DNA from: Tubiluchus corallicola
Taxonomy: Eukaryota > Priapulida > Priapulimorpha > Priapulimorphida > Tubiluchidae
Direction: 5' to 3'
Assembly: GCA_030141605.1 (NCBI GenBank)
Contig: JAQGDQ010000008.1
Location: 262,501 to 322,500, forward strand
Length of the DNA stretch: 60,000 bases
Shown here: positions 48,325 through 60,000 of the stretch, piece after piece
Position numbering within the stretch: the first letter of the stretch is position 1
How the letters are laid out: each line of letters opens with the position of its first letter
The notes under the pieces: model-generated
What the model saw: only the letters and a program-made list of their open reading frames with translations
Databases searched by the model: none
What the model was told of the DNA's origin: nothing
Program-made: the position numbers and the translations under genes

Positions 48325-50640
48325 CTAATTTTGCCCTTGGGCATCCTTTTGAATGCTGGCCAACTCTACTGAGCTTTCGATGGGTCTTTTATCTTCAGCA
48401 TTGAGCAGTACTGTTTCGAAATGCACTATCTGTTTACCAAGTCGATCAACTGCGTAGTTAACGTGTTCATCTCTGGCTCGCGTCTCTGCTAGTACTTCAG
48501 TAACAGCTTCAATAAGTTTGGCATCTTTATCCGCATAAAATTCGTTCATGATTTCAGCACTTCTTATCTTCTCGCTAAAAATCTCTTTGCAGAAAGAAAT
48601 ACACTCAAGCAACTGTTGTTTGTTGGCTTCGCCATCTGTCCTGTCTTTGACGATATCTTCGCATTGTGACTTTAGCTTTAAGATGGCATTATATAAGCTG
48701 CAATTTGTTTCTCTGATGCATCGAAGTTTAGTGGCATGCGTGCGAATGTTCAACTCTATTGTTCTGCTTTCTGCTGCCTGCCGTTGCAACATTTCCAGAA
48801 ATTCTTTACTTTCATTCTCCGACGATACTCTACACTGCGCTCTGGGGTGTTGCAGTTTTTTAATTATTGTCCTTCCTTCATCAATTTCTTCATTAATGCA
48901 CATTCTTTGCACCATCAATGTATCCACTTCTTTTTGCTTGGCATTATACGCCTCCCCAGTCTCCTCCTTAACTCCTAGCAGCTCCTGTAGCTGCTCCGTT
49001 TCGTTTGCCATCTCAAAAATCTGAGATTTCTGAAACTCTGCGTGCTGATCCACAGTTTCTTCAATGATTGCAGCCTCATGTTCTAGATTCTCGTTCAGAA
49101 TGCTTAATTGTTTCACTTTCTCTTGGACATCAGTAGTTAGCTCAGTCACCATTTCAGACACAGTATTTAGTTTTTTCCATGCTTTTCCGATTTCACTGTC
49201 AAGAAGCTCTGCATAATTTAAAGCACAATCTCTCTTTGCTTCTAACTGAGGCATCACTTTAGCATGGTCAACAGACACTTCTTCGATATTGCTCTGCAAT
49301 GCATCTCTTTTTGTTTCTAGAGCTTCTCTTCTCTTTTGTTCGATACTAAGATCGTAACTGCACTTACAAATCATGTCTTCCAACAGCCTATTTTGCATTT
49401 CGTGCGCTTCTGCATCACGTTCAATGGTATCTTCCAAATCAATAATTTGGGTAGCCAACTCGCCGCACTCGTCTGCCTTTTTCTCGATGTCACTTTGAAG
49501 CAGAGAACGGGTTTTTTCAAGTCGACTTATTTCTTCCACATCTGCGTTGTAAACTTTCTCAACTTCATCATGTGCTGCTTGTGTTTTTTCGCTTTTTGAA
49601 ATAAGCTTCTCATTTGCAACTTTTACTTTGTCAAGTCCAATTTGAACACTGTCTAGTTTCATTTGAATTTGATTTTTCTCTGCCTCGAATTCTTTTTTTA
49701 CTTTTTCCGTTTCGATGCGCACGACTTCGGACTTCTCTTCCAACTTTTTTATGTCTTTCTCGTGCGACACCAAGCGTTCCTCAAGTTCTTTCTTGCTCTG
49801 CTTTCGCTTCTTTGTCGCTGCTTTTCGCGTGCCTATTTCAGTCACAGCGTCAAGGTATTCAGATGTTTTCCTCTTCAATTCTGCATTCAGTTTATGACAT
49901 TCCCCCTTTATTGCATCATTTTTTTCTTTCTGAACGTTAGTGAGTTTCTGTGTTTCTACAATCTCGTCATGCAAGTTGTTCAATTCTTTACCTGCTTCTA
50001 ATTTTTCCTCTTCTAGAGTTTCTTGAAAGGCGATAATTGACTCGTTTACGTCAGCGACTTCTTTCTCGGTTTTCTTTATTTTATATCTCAAATTATTGAG
50101 AGTTATCTGTTTTGTAGACCTTATTGATACATCATCATTTAGTTCTTTTATAAGCAGTGCATGAAGTTCGCGTTTTCCACTGATCTGTTGCTTAAGACTC
50201 ATATTTTCTTTTTCTGAAGCAAAAAGTTTGTCATCTAAAATTGCAGTTACCTCTTGTAGTTTTTGCGTTTCGCACTGAGTTTGTTCGATTCTTTTTGCAA
50301 CTACCTCTTCAGCTGCTTCTCTGAGTTTAGCCTCTTCTCGTTTTATTTTCGCTGGAAGCTCGACCATCACCAAACGCAGCTTGCTTAACATAATGGCCGC
50401 TATTTCCAGCTCATGAAGCAGCCCAAGTCTCTCATCGTTTAAACTTGTGACTGTGTCTATAACATCATCGACAAGGTCGTTGATTTTACTGTTTTTATCA
50501 TAGTTATCTTTCAGACTCGCTTGTCGCTGTGCATTCTTCTCAGCAAGAGCCTCCTTTAAATCTTTTAAACCTGCTAAAATGTCTTCGATGTCTGTGTTTG
50601 TTGTTTTGCTTAGTTTATCGATACTTTGATGTGCCATCAT
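48325..50640 (-). CDS. Large intronless coiled-coil protein
   Basis: 771 aa from ATG 50640. A TTG-started extension of seven codons exists upstream, then an in-frame TGA. Almost the whole protein is charged heptad-type sequence (Glu/Lys/Leu/Gln-rich, for example KKELEERLVSHEKDIKKLEEK). It has no transmembrane segment, no signal peptide and no enzymatic motif. It has scattered cysteines. The general look resembles animal structural or ciliary/testis coiled-coil proteins such as CCDC175/CCDC178, but coiled coils align spuriously and I do not claim orthology. The lack of introns in a genome with long introns suggests either retroposition or a fast-evolving single-exon gene. Confidence 0.85.
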   Translation of the reverse strand: MMAHQSIDKLSKTTNTDIEDILAGLKDLKEALAEKNAQRQASLKDNYDKNSKINDLVDDVIDTVTSLNDERLGLLHELEIAAIMLSKLRLVMVELPAKIKREEAKLREAAEEVVAKRIEQTQCETQKLQEVTAILDDKLFASEKENMSLKQQISGKRELHALLIKELNDDVSIRSTKQITLNNLRYKIKKTEKEVADVNESIIAFQETLEEEKLEAGKELNNLHDEIVETQKLTNVQKEKNDAIKGECHKLNAELKRKTSEYLDAVTEIGTRKAATKKRKQSKKELEERLVSHEKDIKKLEEKSEVVRIETEKVKKEFEAEKNQIQMKLDSVQIGLDKVKVANEKLISKSEKTQAAHDEVEKVYNADVEEISRLEKTRSLLQSDIEKKADECGELATQIIDLEDTIERDAEAHEMQNRLLEDMICKCSYDLSIEQKRREALETKRDALQSNIEEVSVDHAKVMPQLEAKRDCALNYAELLDSEIGKAWKKLNTVSEMVTELTTDVQEKVKQLSILNENLEHEAAIIEETVDQHAEFQKSQIFEMANETEQLQELLGVKEETGEAYNAKQKEVDTLMVQRMCINEEIDEGRTIIKKLQHPRAQCRVSSENESKEFLEMLQRQAAESRTIELNIRTHATKLRCIRETNCSLYNAILKLKSQCEDIVKDRTDGEANKQQLLECISFCKEIFSEKIRSAEIMNEFYADKDAKLIEAVTEVLAETRARDEHVNYAVDRLGKQIVHFETVLLNAEDKRPIESSVELASIQKDAQGQN

Positions 50641-50929
50641 CCACTCATTAATATAATTCAAAAGGTGATTAAAAAACTTTCAAGTACTGGAATGTTTAAC
50701 TTTCCATGCAGACACGTTACTCCAAATAAGAAAAATTGTTGGTATTGTTGTTTCCATTTCAGTTATGCATTCCACGAGGATCATTGTCAAATTTGAATTT
50801 AGAACACAATCGAATTTTTAATTTTTCTTAAAAGATTACATTTGCAAAAATCTATCGTCTCAAGACTACTACCAAAATTAGCAAGGGCATTTTGTCAACT
50901 GTTCCTTTGCTTGCTTGTTTGTTTGCTTG

Positions 50930-50967
<38 letters not shown>

Positions 50968-52510
50968 ATCTGTGTCTGTTGCCGCCCAATCCCCACACAA
51001 CAATGGTAAAATTAATGGTGTTTTCAAAAAGCATAACATTGAAGCACATTGCAGAGAATTTAGTAATTATCGTAATTTTATTTTTATGTACAACTGTTCA
51101 CAGAGCAAGTTTTTAATGATATGTTTGACAAATTTTAGGATAACAAAATAAATAAACACCGGTTACACAATACTGCATTTCTAGAAATATTATATTGCTT
51201 TGCAGCCCCTTAAAAAATTTTCTGTGCCTATCTGGTGGGTATTTGCGAGTATTATACGTAAAACAGATAAACTATCCTACTTTGAATGATAAGATAGTGC
51301 TATTAAAACCTAAATACTTTGTGGTCACTGTTTTTAATTTTCGGGTGAGCTCTGCGTACATCTTCCCTGAATAAGCTTAAGCATTTATTGAATAGGCTTG
51401 ATGTTGCTTCACGGAGACAGCGGTTGCTAAGTATTCACAGTGAACCAAAGTACTCCCAATAAACTATAAATTTTGTATGCACAACCAATCCAATGAAATG
51501 TATGTAAAACTACATGTTTTAGTACCTTTCGAACTTATTTACAGCTGTAACAGCTACTGGCTTTGGAACTATTATCATGTATATAATTCAATAAGTATGG
51601 TAAATAATGCAGCACATTGAAAAAAGTACATTTTTAAAGAACAAATATGGCACAACTCACATTTAGTAGTAAAGAACTTCTTTACAGACAACCTACATGT
51701 AATCAAACTTATTAATGGTGAATTTAAAACATTTTCACATTACCACCCACCAACAACTTTGCAATGAAAAAAGCACTAAAGCAAAGGAAAAACTATGAAA
51801 ATACTGACGTAATAACGTTCAGATGGTTAATTAAGACAATTCTTACTTTTTTATGCTGGGGTCGCAAAATAATGAAAACGAATAATTATCCATAAATTAA
51901 ATTATTATTGTAACAAAAACAGCGGTACACTCATGGCAAGAAAAACAAAAGTACATGCAATATAAATATTACACAATAATAAGCAAAATAAGTGACACAT
52001 CACATTTGTAAACATAATATTATTATTGTCTTTATAACAATGCATTGTTACAATCTGTAATTAAACTTCATCTAAGCTTATCTACAACAAAAAAATAGAG
52101 TTGTTAAAACAATACTAAGTAGTTCCAACAAATAAACCATTAACATATTAATAAAAACCCTGCGCCGATCATTCACCTAAGCAAGTATTGCAATGTGTAG
52201 GACTACTCTTGCGACGTTGCTCTAATAACAAGTTACGAAGTGCTGCGTATTCATTGATTGAATTTCATTTTGACAGTGATTGAGCTTTTGCCCGATAGAT
52301 GGCTCTACGCATTAATCTCGAGACTGGTCTAGAGAAAACAGTGCTAAATAAACGACTAGGCATCTGCACCCTTCGAGGTGTAACATGACTTGCCGCAGTT
52401 GTCAGACACGCGTGACAAATGTAGATTACGATGGTTTTACATTATTATATTACTAAGATGGTCTTTGTTTGTTTTATATATCACTAATATTGCACTGATG
52501 CAAAGTTCAA
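50641..52510. other. Intergenic, no gene recognised
   Basis: It contains a (TGTC)n microsatellite at 50930-50965 and otherwise AT-rich sequence without recognisable genes. Confidence 0.4.
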
Positions 52511-52516
52511 TTTATT
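52511..52516 (-). terminator. Candidate poly(A) signal for LHFPL2
   Basis: AATAAA on the minus strand, about 300 bp past the stop codon. Confidence 0.4.
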
Positions 52517-52814
52517 TACTGGTTTACTCATAGTCATAGATGTCGTTCAACTAGAAAAAATGACTTGTTCATCTTAAAAGATGTCATTACTTTTGTAGGG
52601 GATGCAAAATTTAATCAAAATTAATACACCTTAGGAGTTCTTTACAGTTACTATACTTCTTTACAATTAAATGCTTCAGTTTGGGACCCCCCCGCAGCCT
52701 AGTGTGAATGATTGCTTGAGCACCTTATTGTCAGTTTCACTATTATCTTTGATAATTATCTAGAAAAAGCAACCATTTCTTCTGACTGTTCTGTTAATAA
52801 AGGCAGTAACTAAT

Positions 52815-55800
52815 TCAACACAGGCAAATAAGATTTTTTCCCTTGAGAATTTCATCCTGAACTTTATCACTTGAAGTTGACACCTCAGCTTGCATGGAAA
52901 GCATAGCTGAGAGTAGAGTCAAGACCGTCCCGCCAATGGCCAAGTAGAAACCGAAACCTGAAATTAGCAAAAAAAAACTAGTGCCTGTCCACAATGGTTA
53001 CATTGTGACAGAAGTAAAATTGTTAACTAAGATAGGCAAATAAATTGTAATTAGCGAGTCACAAATTATATTTACGCCTATACTTTATACTATCATCTAG
53101 CTGACGGTTTTATGTACAGTCAACAAGGAAGGTGCAGAAAAATTGTGCACCAGCAGGATTCGAATTGAGAAGACGTCTGCAATTATAGTTTTGCAAGTTA
53201 TAGCAAAGCAGGCCTGAAAAGACTAAAATCTCGTCCTAGCAGCAGGCATTCCTAGGGACACTCAGTTAGTCAGTCACTTGTCTTTGTTTAAAAGCAAAGC
53301 CACTGCACTTCAACAGAGCACACGCTGCCATCGGCCATGAGGATGAAAATTCAATCAAAGGCAAGTAAAACCGATAATTATTCTTTTGTAGTGACTCGGA
53401 GAAGTGCATACGCGATTATCGACTAGTGAAAACTGGCGTCTGAAACTCCTGAACTCATTTAAAATTAAGATTGCATCATTTAAAATTCAACGCAGCAGCA
53501 AGAACAAAGACAGCCGCGATCCGTAGTACAAAGTAGTCAATGGAGCCAAAGTATCCATTTTCAGATAACGCAAGTGCGTCAACGGGGTACAGGAGTGTCC
53601 TCGAACAACAGGATTTAAAGTCAGTCTTTCAATACACATTATTTCACATGCACCAGCGCCAATGAGAAAACTTAACTTAATGAGAAATATAGCCATCCAC
53701 GCCAAATAATTAAAAATGTGATTTTTATTATTTTTAATTAACAAAAATAATAATTTTTATTTTTACTAATAAACCCTATACTGAACAGCAGAATTTTACA
53801 AACGAGTGTCCTCTTTCGACAACATGCAAAAACTTAACTCAAAATTGAGTTTGAAAGCACAACTCTTAGTATTACTATATTAATCAACGGATAACGCTGT
53901 GGCTTTAGAACCGCTTGTCAACAGAAAGATCAGAGTAATAAATTTGCCATTTTTCTCAACGTAGAATTTGAGAAATGCAGGAAAATGATCAAGACGAAGT
54001 TCTGACTAGGTTTCTAAAACAATGACAAAAAGCATTTCCGCTATTGACACAAACTGTTACAGCTTACAGTATGCACAATATTCCATTACGTCATGTTATC
54101 AACGCGACGCTTGTGAAATGTTTCATGCAGCAAATACGTGAAACAAAATAACTGCTAGGGAAAATTTGTTAGCAGATGAAAATCGCATTTCGTGGTAATA
54201 AAATGTATGCAGTCGCAATCTGATAACGCGATAGAGAATGCGAAATCGAATGTAGACGACGGAGCGAATAACAAACACCGGCTAAAGTTCATAATTCCCC
54301 CACACACAAGAAATTAGTTCATGAAGCGGATTAGGATTAGGGTTAGGATTAGCGTTCGGGTTAGGGATAGGGTTAAGGTTAGGGCATTTAAATTGTGTGG
54401 GAAATTAAAACTCCTTCCCAAACAAGGTGCATTGTGAAACAGCACCACAGTAAAAGCATTTACAACTCTTTTATCTCTGTCCTTTTAAAAAAATGACGTA
54501 GACAAGACTAATGGCCACTCAAGGTAAGGAACTACAGTAAAAAGCTGGAGAATAAATGTCCAGAGAAACGGAATTCATGTAACTAATTCATGTGTTTGCG
54601 ATAGATATCTGTTGACGTTCTGCTTAAACGGTGGTAGTTTTTAGGGAAACACATTTCTGTCAGGAAATCCACAGATAAGAAGCCCGAGGAAAAAACTGAA
54701 TTTTTAAGCACCCGTTCTACATTTGCTTTCATGTTTCGCTTACAGGGCACATAGGCAATTAATAGTTACAAAATTTGTAATATATCGGAAATTAATTACA
54801 CTAATGCTTTTTTCATATTAATGTTTACCTAAACTGCACTTGTCCATGACAAACGGCCCAGCAGCTCTTCCACACTGATCCTGAACTCGTTCTGTCCCCC
54901 ATCCAGCTGGGTACATAAATATTGCAACGATGAAAAACAGGCCTGAAAATACAAACAGCGAATAAATGGCGATACTTATCGACCGTTCTGAAAGAAAATT
55001 GCTCGAATTTTGAGATTCTGTTTACTGCCGTAAAATAAATAAAGATCGTCGACAAAGACTATAGAACCATTCGGTTGACTAGTCAGATGGTATCAGTGTG
55101 TTTGTTGACATTTGGTCATTGACAGTGCTGCCCCATAGGGATAAAGTAGTACAGGCGTTTGCTAACAGCTTTCAGCTAAAGATGGAATAATTTTTCTTTT
55201 CCACAACTTTATAACTTTATATACAAATTAATTAAAAATTTCATGCTTAAAAATAACAAAGACAAAAACGAGATTTGCAGAACAGAAATTGAAAAGTGCT
55301 TTAACACCTCTCTCTAGAAAAATAAAGAACTATTTACTGCTTTATGTATGTTATGGGCCAATAGCAATTATAGTATTTGGGAAATACACCTACATATATT
55401 GCAATAAACATAGATAATGAGATACACATTCTGTTTACTAAATCAGCGAGCAAAGAGACTCTAAATTCCTAAGTACCACCATTTTCAATCTTGTTCAGAA
55501 TTATAATATTATTTTCACGGTCGTCATTACGTGATCATTATAGCCCGGCTACCATAATGTTTTAATCTTGAAGTCAAAGGCACCAGAAGCAAAACTGATT
55601 TGTTATTAACACATGAAAACCAGTCACAGAATAACACAGTTGCAATATAATTGACAGTGCAATACTTCCATGCAGGGGCACATGATCTTGTACGCTAGTA
55701 TAGGCTGCAGGCTAGGCCCCAACATGGGGGACCTCAAGCGTTGGTAACGCTCGATTAAAAATTCATTTTTTCACTACATATGCGTTGAAATATGTGCTAA

Positions 55801-58059
55801 TTTGGGTGCAGTAAATAACAAAATAGTAATATTCTTTTAAAGAATATTTTTAATGACAAGCAAAAATTATCTATTCTAGATTATTTTAATAATTTGCAAT
55901 AAAATTACTTCAAGCTGTGTAAATGTCGCTAAAAGAAAGCACGAGCAGAAAATATTCAAGACCTGTGTGGGAGAGTTAGAGGGTGACTCCGTCTGAGGAG
56001 CTCCATAATATCATTAGCCTAGGAGCCTCAAAAGGTCAAAATCCGGCCCTGCTTTCATGCAAAAAAATATAGGAAAAAAATCATATTTAATCACTTAATC
56101 CAAACGATAAAGAAGGAATAAACAAAATTTTAGAATATGACCTTTACTGAAACTAACACGTCTACAATGTTTAGCAAAAACACTTTTCTAATTTTTAATT
56201 ACTCTTTTTTTAAATGATTTCATGATACATGTTTCTGCTCACAACATTACGATGATGACTTTGTCTGTCAGTCAATTCAAATGGAAGCGAATTTGTGACT
56301 TTTGAACTCGTATCAAACAGAATTTCGGCGTTTTTGAATATCAATCGTATTCAAAATCAGTTTTAAAGATTTATGAATAAATTTTCCAAAATCACGAATA
56401 AAAGCGGTCTCAGAAACATCATGGATTTGCTAGATTTTGTTCTGCAGTAAAATCACTAATAATTTGTTTGTAAAAATTGTGCACAACTAATCGTGTCTAA
56501 ATTCATAAAGAACGTATGTAGTTGAAGTGCTAAATTTTTGCAATCTATAATTTTAGCTTCGATTCCTATTCAAACTGAAAAGAAACTGGTTGCAATAGAA
56601 TTCGTTCGATGCTCACCCCTGGTGGTCATGGAGATAATAACGATGGTGACGATCACTATAATACATGTAGTTACAAAGATAATACACGAAAAAATGTTTA
56701 GATGATGATGATGACGATGACGACGACGACGACGACGACGATGATGATGATGATGATGATACTGATTGTGATAATGATGATAACAAGATAACAATGGCAA
56801 TGCTCCTGATCACAATGATTGTGCTAATGAAAATGATGCCGATAATGGTGACAACAACGATGATATTGACGACGATCAGGATGATAACGACGACGATGGT
56901 AACAATGGTGATGGTGACAGTCATATTAAAGGAAAAAACAAACGACTGATTAGAGTCAATCTCATTTTCATTTACTGTCCAAAATAAACATTTTCTTGTC
57001 TAAAAAGTTGGCAATTGTATCTAATATTTGAATAATTACCTTGGAAAGTTACCTTGACAACTGAACACAGCTATCGCTTATGTCACAAACTAAACACAGG
57101 TTTGTGCAGTGGTAGGCATCTTCCCTGTGCATCAAGCACATTTGTGTAAGTGCAAAATGCTATAAGATGCTGATGTGATGTCACGAAAATGAGCTCTACA
57201 TCCTCACACTGACGCCACAGATGAACACTGTGGTTCATGATCAGACAGTACCGTGCCTATTTGTTGGCCATTCAAATGTGAAAAAAGGCACCATTGCCAG
57301 TCTTGGTGGATTCAGTAAGCCACGTGTAGCTTTGAAAGTTTAACAAAATTTAACTATCTAAGGTAATTATTATTTAATCTAAGCTTTGATTTAAAAAAAC
57401 TGTTGTAGTTTTCAATATATTAAAGCAAACTTTATTCTGAACTAATGTCTACACAATCGTCCAGTTTTTCTTTAATGAGGTTGATGATAATGTGGCAGTG
57501 GTGATAATCAAGTCGATGATAATATGGTTCTAGTGATGTTGACGGAAACTGTAATTACAAGACAAGTTTACTCACCTGCAATACCTTGCAAAAGCCCACT
57601 AATGGTAAATAAGCTTTTCTTGCAAAAACTTTGAATACAAAAACCAAGAATTGCATTTATAATTGTTATTATCATAAGAAATAAGCCTAAGCCAAAGAAG
57701 ATCACTGACGTCTTCCAAAAGTTCGACCAATTCTTGTCCAACATGTCAAAGCCTTCTACAAAGGGGGCACACAGGTCTGTGAAATGAGAGTCAAAAGTAC
57801 GCACTTTCGTACACCGGTTGTACAATCCGATGGTTGGATGTCCTTCTGTAGTCTGATCTTCTTGAATGGTAAGGTGATACTCAGGTCCAACTAGCCATAA
57901 GGGTGACATGATCGCTGCTATGACGACCAACGTGGAGATGACGGTCATCAAGGACCAGATCAACGTCCTACATGTGATTATCACATAGCACTGCGAGGAC
58001 TTGCTTTGCCTCACCTTCTCAGAAGGAGGCCACACGGTAGTGTAATAAGCTTTAGACAT
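52815..58059 (-). CDS. LHFPL2: LHFPL2 orthologue, four-transmembrane LHFPL-family protein
   Basis: 246 aa from three exons: 58059-57576, 54942-54829, 52957-52815 (both junctions phase 1, frame closes). The start is the ATG at 58059, since the frame upstream has no ATG before an in-frame TAA. Landmarks: [18 protein letters not shown] (TM1), [80 protein letters not shown], and [15 protein letters not shown] with a C-terminus KNLICLC. All match vertebrate LHFPL2 closely, including the tail. The N-terminus before TM1 is longer than the human one. LHFPL proteins are membrane partners of channels and adhesion complexes, while the LHFPL2 function is poorly defined. Confidence 0.95.
54330..54386. repeat. 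Interstitial telomere-like repeat
   Basis: About nine imperfect TTAGGG-type units (TTAGGA, TTAGGG, TTCGGG, ATAGGG, TTAAGG) in the second LHFPL2 intron. TTAGGG is the usual metazoan telomere unit. Confidence 0.85.
55673..56051. mobile_element. hAT-like MITE (379 bp)
   Basis: It begins CAGGGGCACATG and ends with the complement of CAGGGCCGGATTTTG. The 8-bp flanks CTTCCATG (55665-55672) and CTTTCATG (56052-56059) match at 7 of 8, an almost intact hAT target duplication. The subterminal regions (GGCT..AGGCTA) are also related in inverted orientation. There is no coding sequence. It lies in the first LHFPL2 intron. Confidence 0.75.
56270..56620. mobile_element. hAT-like MITE, second copy of the 41.5-kb family
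   Basis: It shares long stretches with 41505-41893, for example GTTCTGCA.TAAAA.CAC.AATAAT, AACGTATGT.GTTGAAGTGCT and the right terminus CGATGCTCACCCCT. The left terminus is lost or too diverged to place, so the start is approximate. Confidence 0.7.
56636..56930. repeat. Imperfect GAT/GAC trinucleotide repeat tract
   Basis: Interrupted GAT, GAC and AAC triplets with the purest run at 56700-56760. The minus-strand His- or Ser-rich frames over it are artefacts. Confidence 0.85.
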
Positions 58060-59890
58060 GGTACAAAGAGCGAGACTTAGACTGTGAAGATCTTCCACAA
58101 GCGGAGCCTCTTCGTTAGCCAAGAAGGGTGGTTAAGACACCATCATTGAAATCTGAAACATAAAACTAAATGTGAAAAACACAAGATGATAATAGATAAA
58201 GCATAAAATATGACAGGCCAAGTACATGGATGCTCCAAGAATATTCCAATAAAATCTACATATACATGAATAATTTGTGGAGCACACAAATGCCTAGAAA
58301 CGGCATTTTAAAAAGGACCTACCCAAGAATAATTTTAAATTTTGAGTGACAATAAACCAAGAAGACTGTAGTGCCAGCTATTATATACTATTGAATGCAA
58401 ATTATGTAATCTATTGCAGGATGTTTCCGTCGTTAAGAAATTTATTTCGCATTATCCAATTTCGTACATCACTGCTTTATGAAGTAGCGCTAATCGAGAC
58501 TATGCCTATTAACTTGCAAACCTGCCACTACTAGTGAACTGATTCATTTACAGGCCTAAAGGTGCATATACTTCACGTAACACGTCACATATCACTCATC
58601 TATTCACTACCCAGTTACAGCATTGCCTAACTTCTGTCGCTAAGCACACACCGTGACCACTTCAACTCACCTGCTAGAAACATTTAACAGTAATGTGGAA
58701 TCACTGGAATATGAATATTGCGCAATGTGCAATATGGACACGCCATTAGGCTGCAAAAGCTGTGATGGTCAACGCTCAATAAATACAGTCACGTTGCTTG
58801 CTCTAGGAGCAATCTGCCACTTTTGTCTGCGATGCTCTATTCAGTGTTTATTCACCAGACATCAAAGAGTGTAAATAGAATAAAATACTTCTCCCTGCAT
58901 GAACTACATCAGAGTAATGGCTGATGTAGTTTTTTTTCCAGTTCAAACTTCTGTCTACAGCATGTTTATCCATTTTAAAAAAATAACATAAATCCAAAAC
59001 TAAATGAATCTAAAATATTCCTCCAAAAGATTTACAAGTCGGCGCTTGGCGCCCAGCAAAGCTAAAGCTGACTAACTTGTAGTTTACCCAAAATTTATAA
59101 TCTCATGTTGAACATAAATTGCTCTTCTCTGGAATTAAAGTTATACATAACTGTAAATAATACGTACGTTAGCAGCATGTCTGCAGAAATGTAATCTCGA
59201 TAAAGACTAAATTGCCCCTGCAGAAATTTTATTGGTTCATCTATGTTTGCTTGAGTACAGGGCACTAGACGGCCTGGCTATTAGGCATTACACCATAATT
59301 CACAACACTATACTGTGGTATAGTTATGGCCCACTAAAATACCAACCTAATTCCTGTAAATTATAGTTCCCTTACAGCCTCCAGTAAGTGTCAGTACTGT
59401 TTTATGATTTGACCTAGGATTCTAAAACCTACACACAGCAACTGCAAAGCGCACATCCTCAGCATGGAGCGATAAACGTTTTTCCTTGCCAAATAGTTTC
59501 CCGGGTATTATGTTTTGAAGTGTTTGGTTTACGGACAGTCTTCGAGTTCCAAACAAAATGCCCTGGCTTGCTCTTTGCACATACCATCCATCCCAGACGT
59601 GAGCCATAATGTACAGAGAAAATTACTTTCGCTCGAAAATACTGCCTAAGGCATTGCCTAATACTTAGAAAGTATCACTATCAGAATATGTCTTAAAGTT
59701 CTAATTTACAAAACCTATGTTTCGAAAAAATGTAAGACGTTTTAGTACGACGCATTTGAGAAATTGCGACATTTTTGTAAATAGAACCCAAGAGAAAAAG
59801 AATTAGGCTTATTACATAAGTTCATAAACTTCATAAAATAACAAAACAACATGCTATATAGTCGCTCACGCTGAATGCGATTTAGTGAGC
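58060..59890. other. Upstream region of LHFPL2, no gene recognised
   Basis: It includes the LHFPL2 5' UTR or promoter. Several short frames on both strands have no recognisable similarity. I see no clear promoter motif. Confidence 0.4.
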
Positions 59891-59898
59891 CTGTTATG

Positions 59899-60000
59899 TA
59901 GGGGTTGTCAACCAGGGATTTTCGAACCCTTAGGGGTTCACAGGACAGTTTACATGGGTACTTGCGCGAATAGCGAAAATAGCAGGGCTAACACATTCTG
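59899..60000. mobile_element. hAT-type terminus, truncated by the window end
   Basis: TAGGGGTTGTCAACCAGGGA followed by a CGAACCC and then TAGGGGTTC motif reproduces the terminal inverted repeat seen at ends of many hAT/Charlie-like elements (CAGGGGT..CAACC...AGGGGTTC). The rest of the element lies beyond the window. Confidence 0.55.

Noticed and set aside
49300-50000. Plus-strand frames opposite the coiled-coil gene
   Set aside because: Antisense shadows of a heptad-rich coding frame, with no independent support.

Overview
This is a 60 kb piece of an AT-rich animal nuclear genome. It has spliced genes with GT-AG introns of several kb, many simple-sequence repeats and decayed transposons. The genes match animal families (FBXL7, a gustatory-receptor-like seven-TM protein, POGLUT2/3, ABHD14, LHFPL2). 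A gustatory-receptor-like gene, together with clear orthologues of vertebrate genes, points to an invertebrate; I cannot name the phylum.

Layout. 0-18.8 kb, plus strand: one gene, an FBXL7 orthologue. It has a very long disordered N-terminal region, a large F-box exon and a final LRR exon. Its introns contain a 20-bp minisatellite and microsatellites. 19.8-26.9 kb, minus strand: a gustatory-receptor-like gene whose small C-terminal exons lie about 5 kb from the main exon. The intron between them holds a LINE fragment flanked by GA microsatellites, a second degenerate LINE, and a 969-bp pogo-like DNA transposon nested in that LINE. 31.5-32.5 kb, minus: an intronless MS4A/CD20-like four-TM gene. 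34.2-41.1 kb, minus: a complete nine-exon POGLUT2/3 (KDELC) gene encoding 502 aa and ending in KDEL. 43.4-46.3 kb, minus: a four-exon ABHD14-type hydrolase. 48.3-50.6 kb, minus: an intronless 771-aa coiled-coil gene. 52.8-58.1 kb, minus: a three-exon LHFPL2 orthologue. Non-autonomous hAT-like elements occur near 41.5, 55.7, 56.3 and 59.9 kb.

The genes are ordinary, independently transcribed animal genes on both strands, and I see no operon or dedicated gene cluster. POGLUT2/3, ABHD14, LHFPL2 and the receptor all enter the secretory pathway or membranes, but nothing links them in one pathway. The most informative results are the exon reconstructions (reading frame closes across every junction in four genes), the receptor's dispersed terminal exons, and the nested mobile elements.
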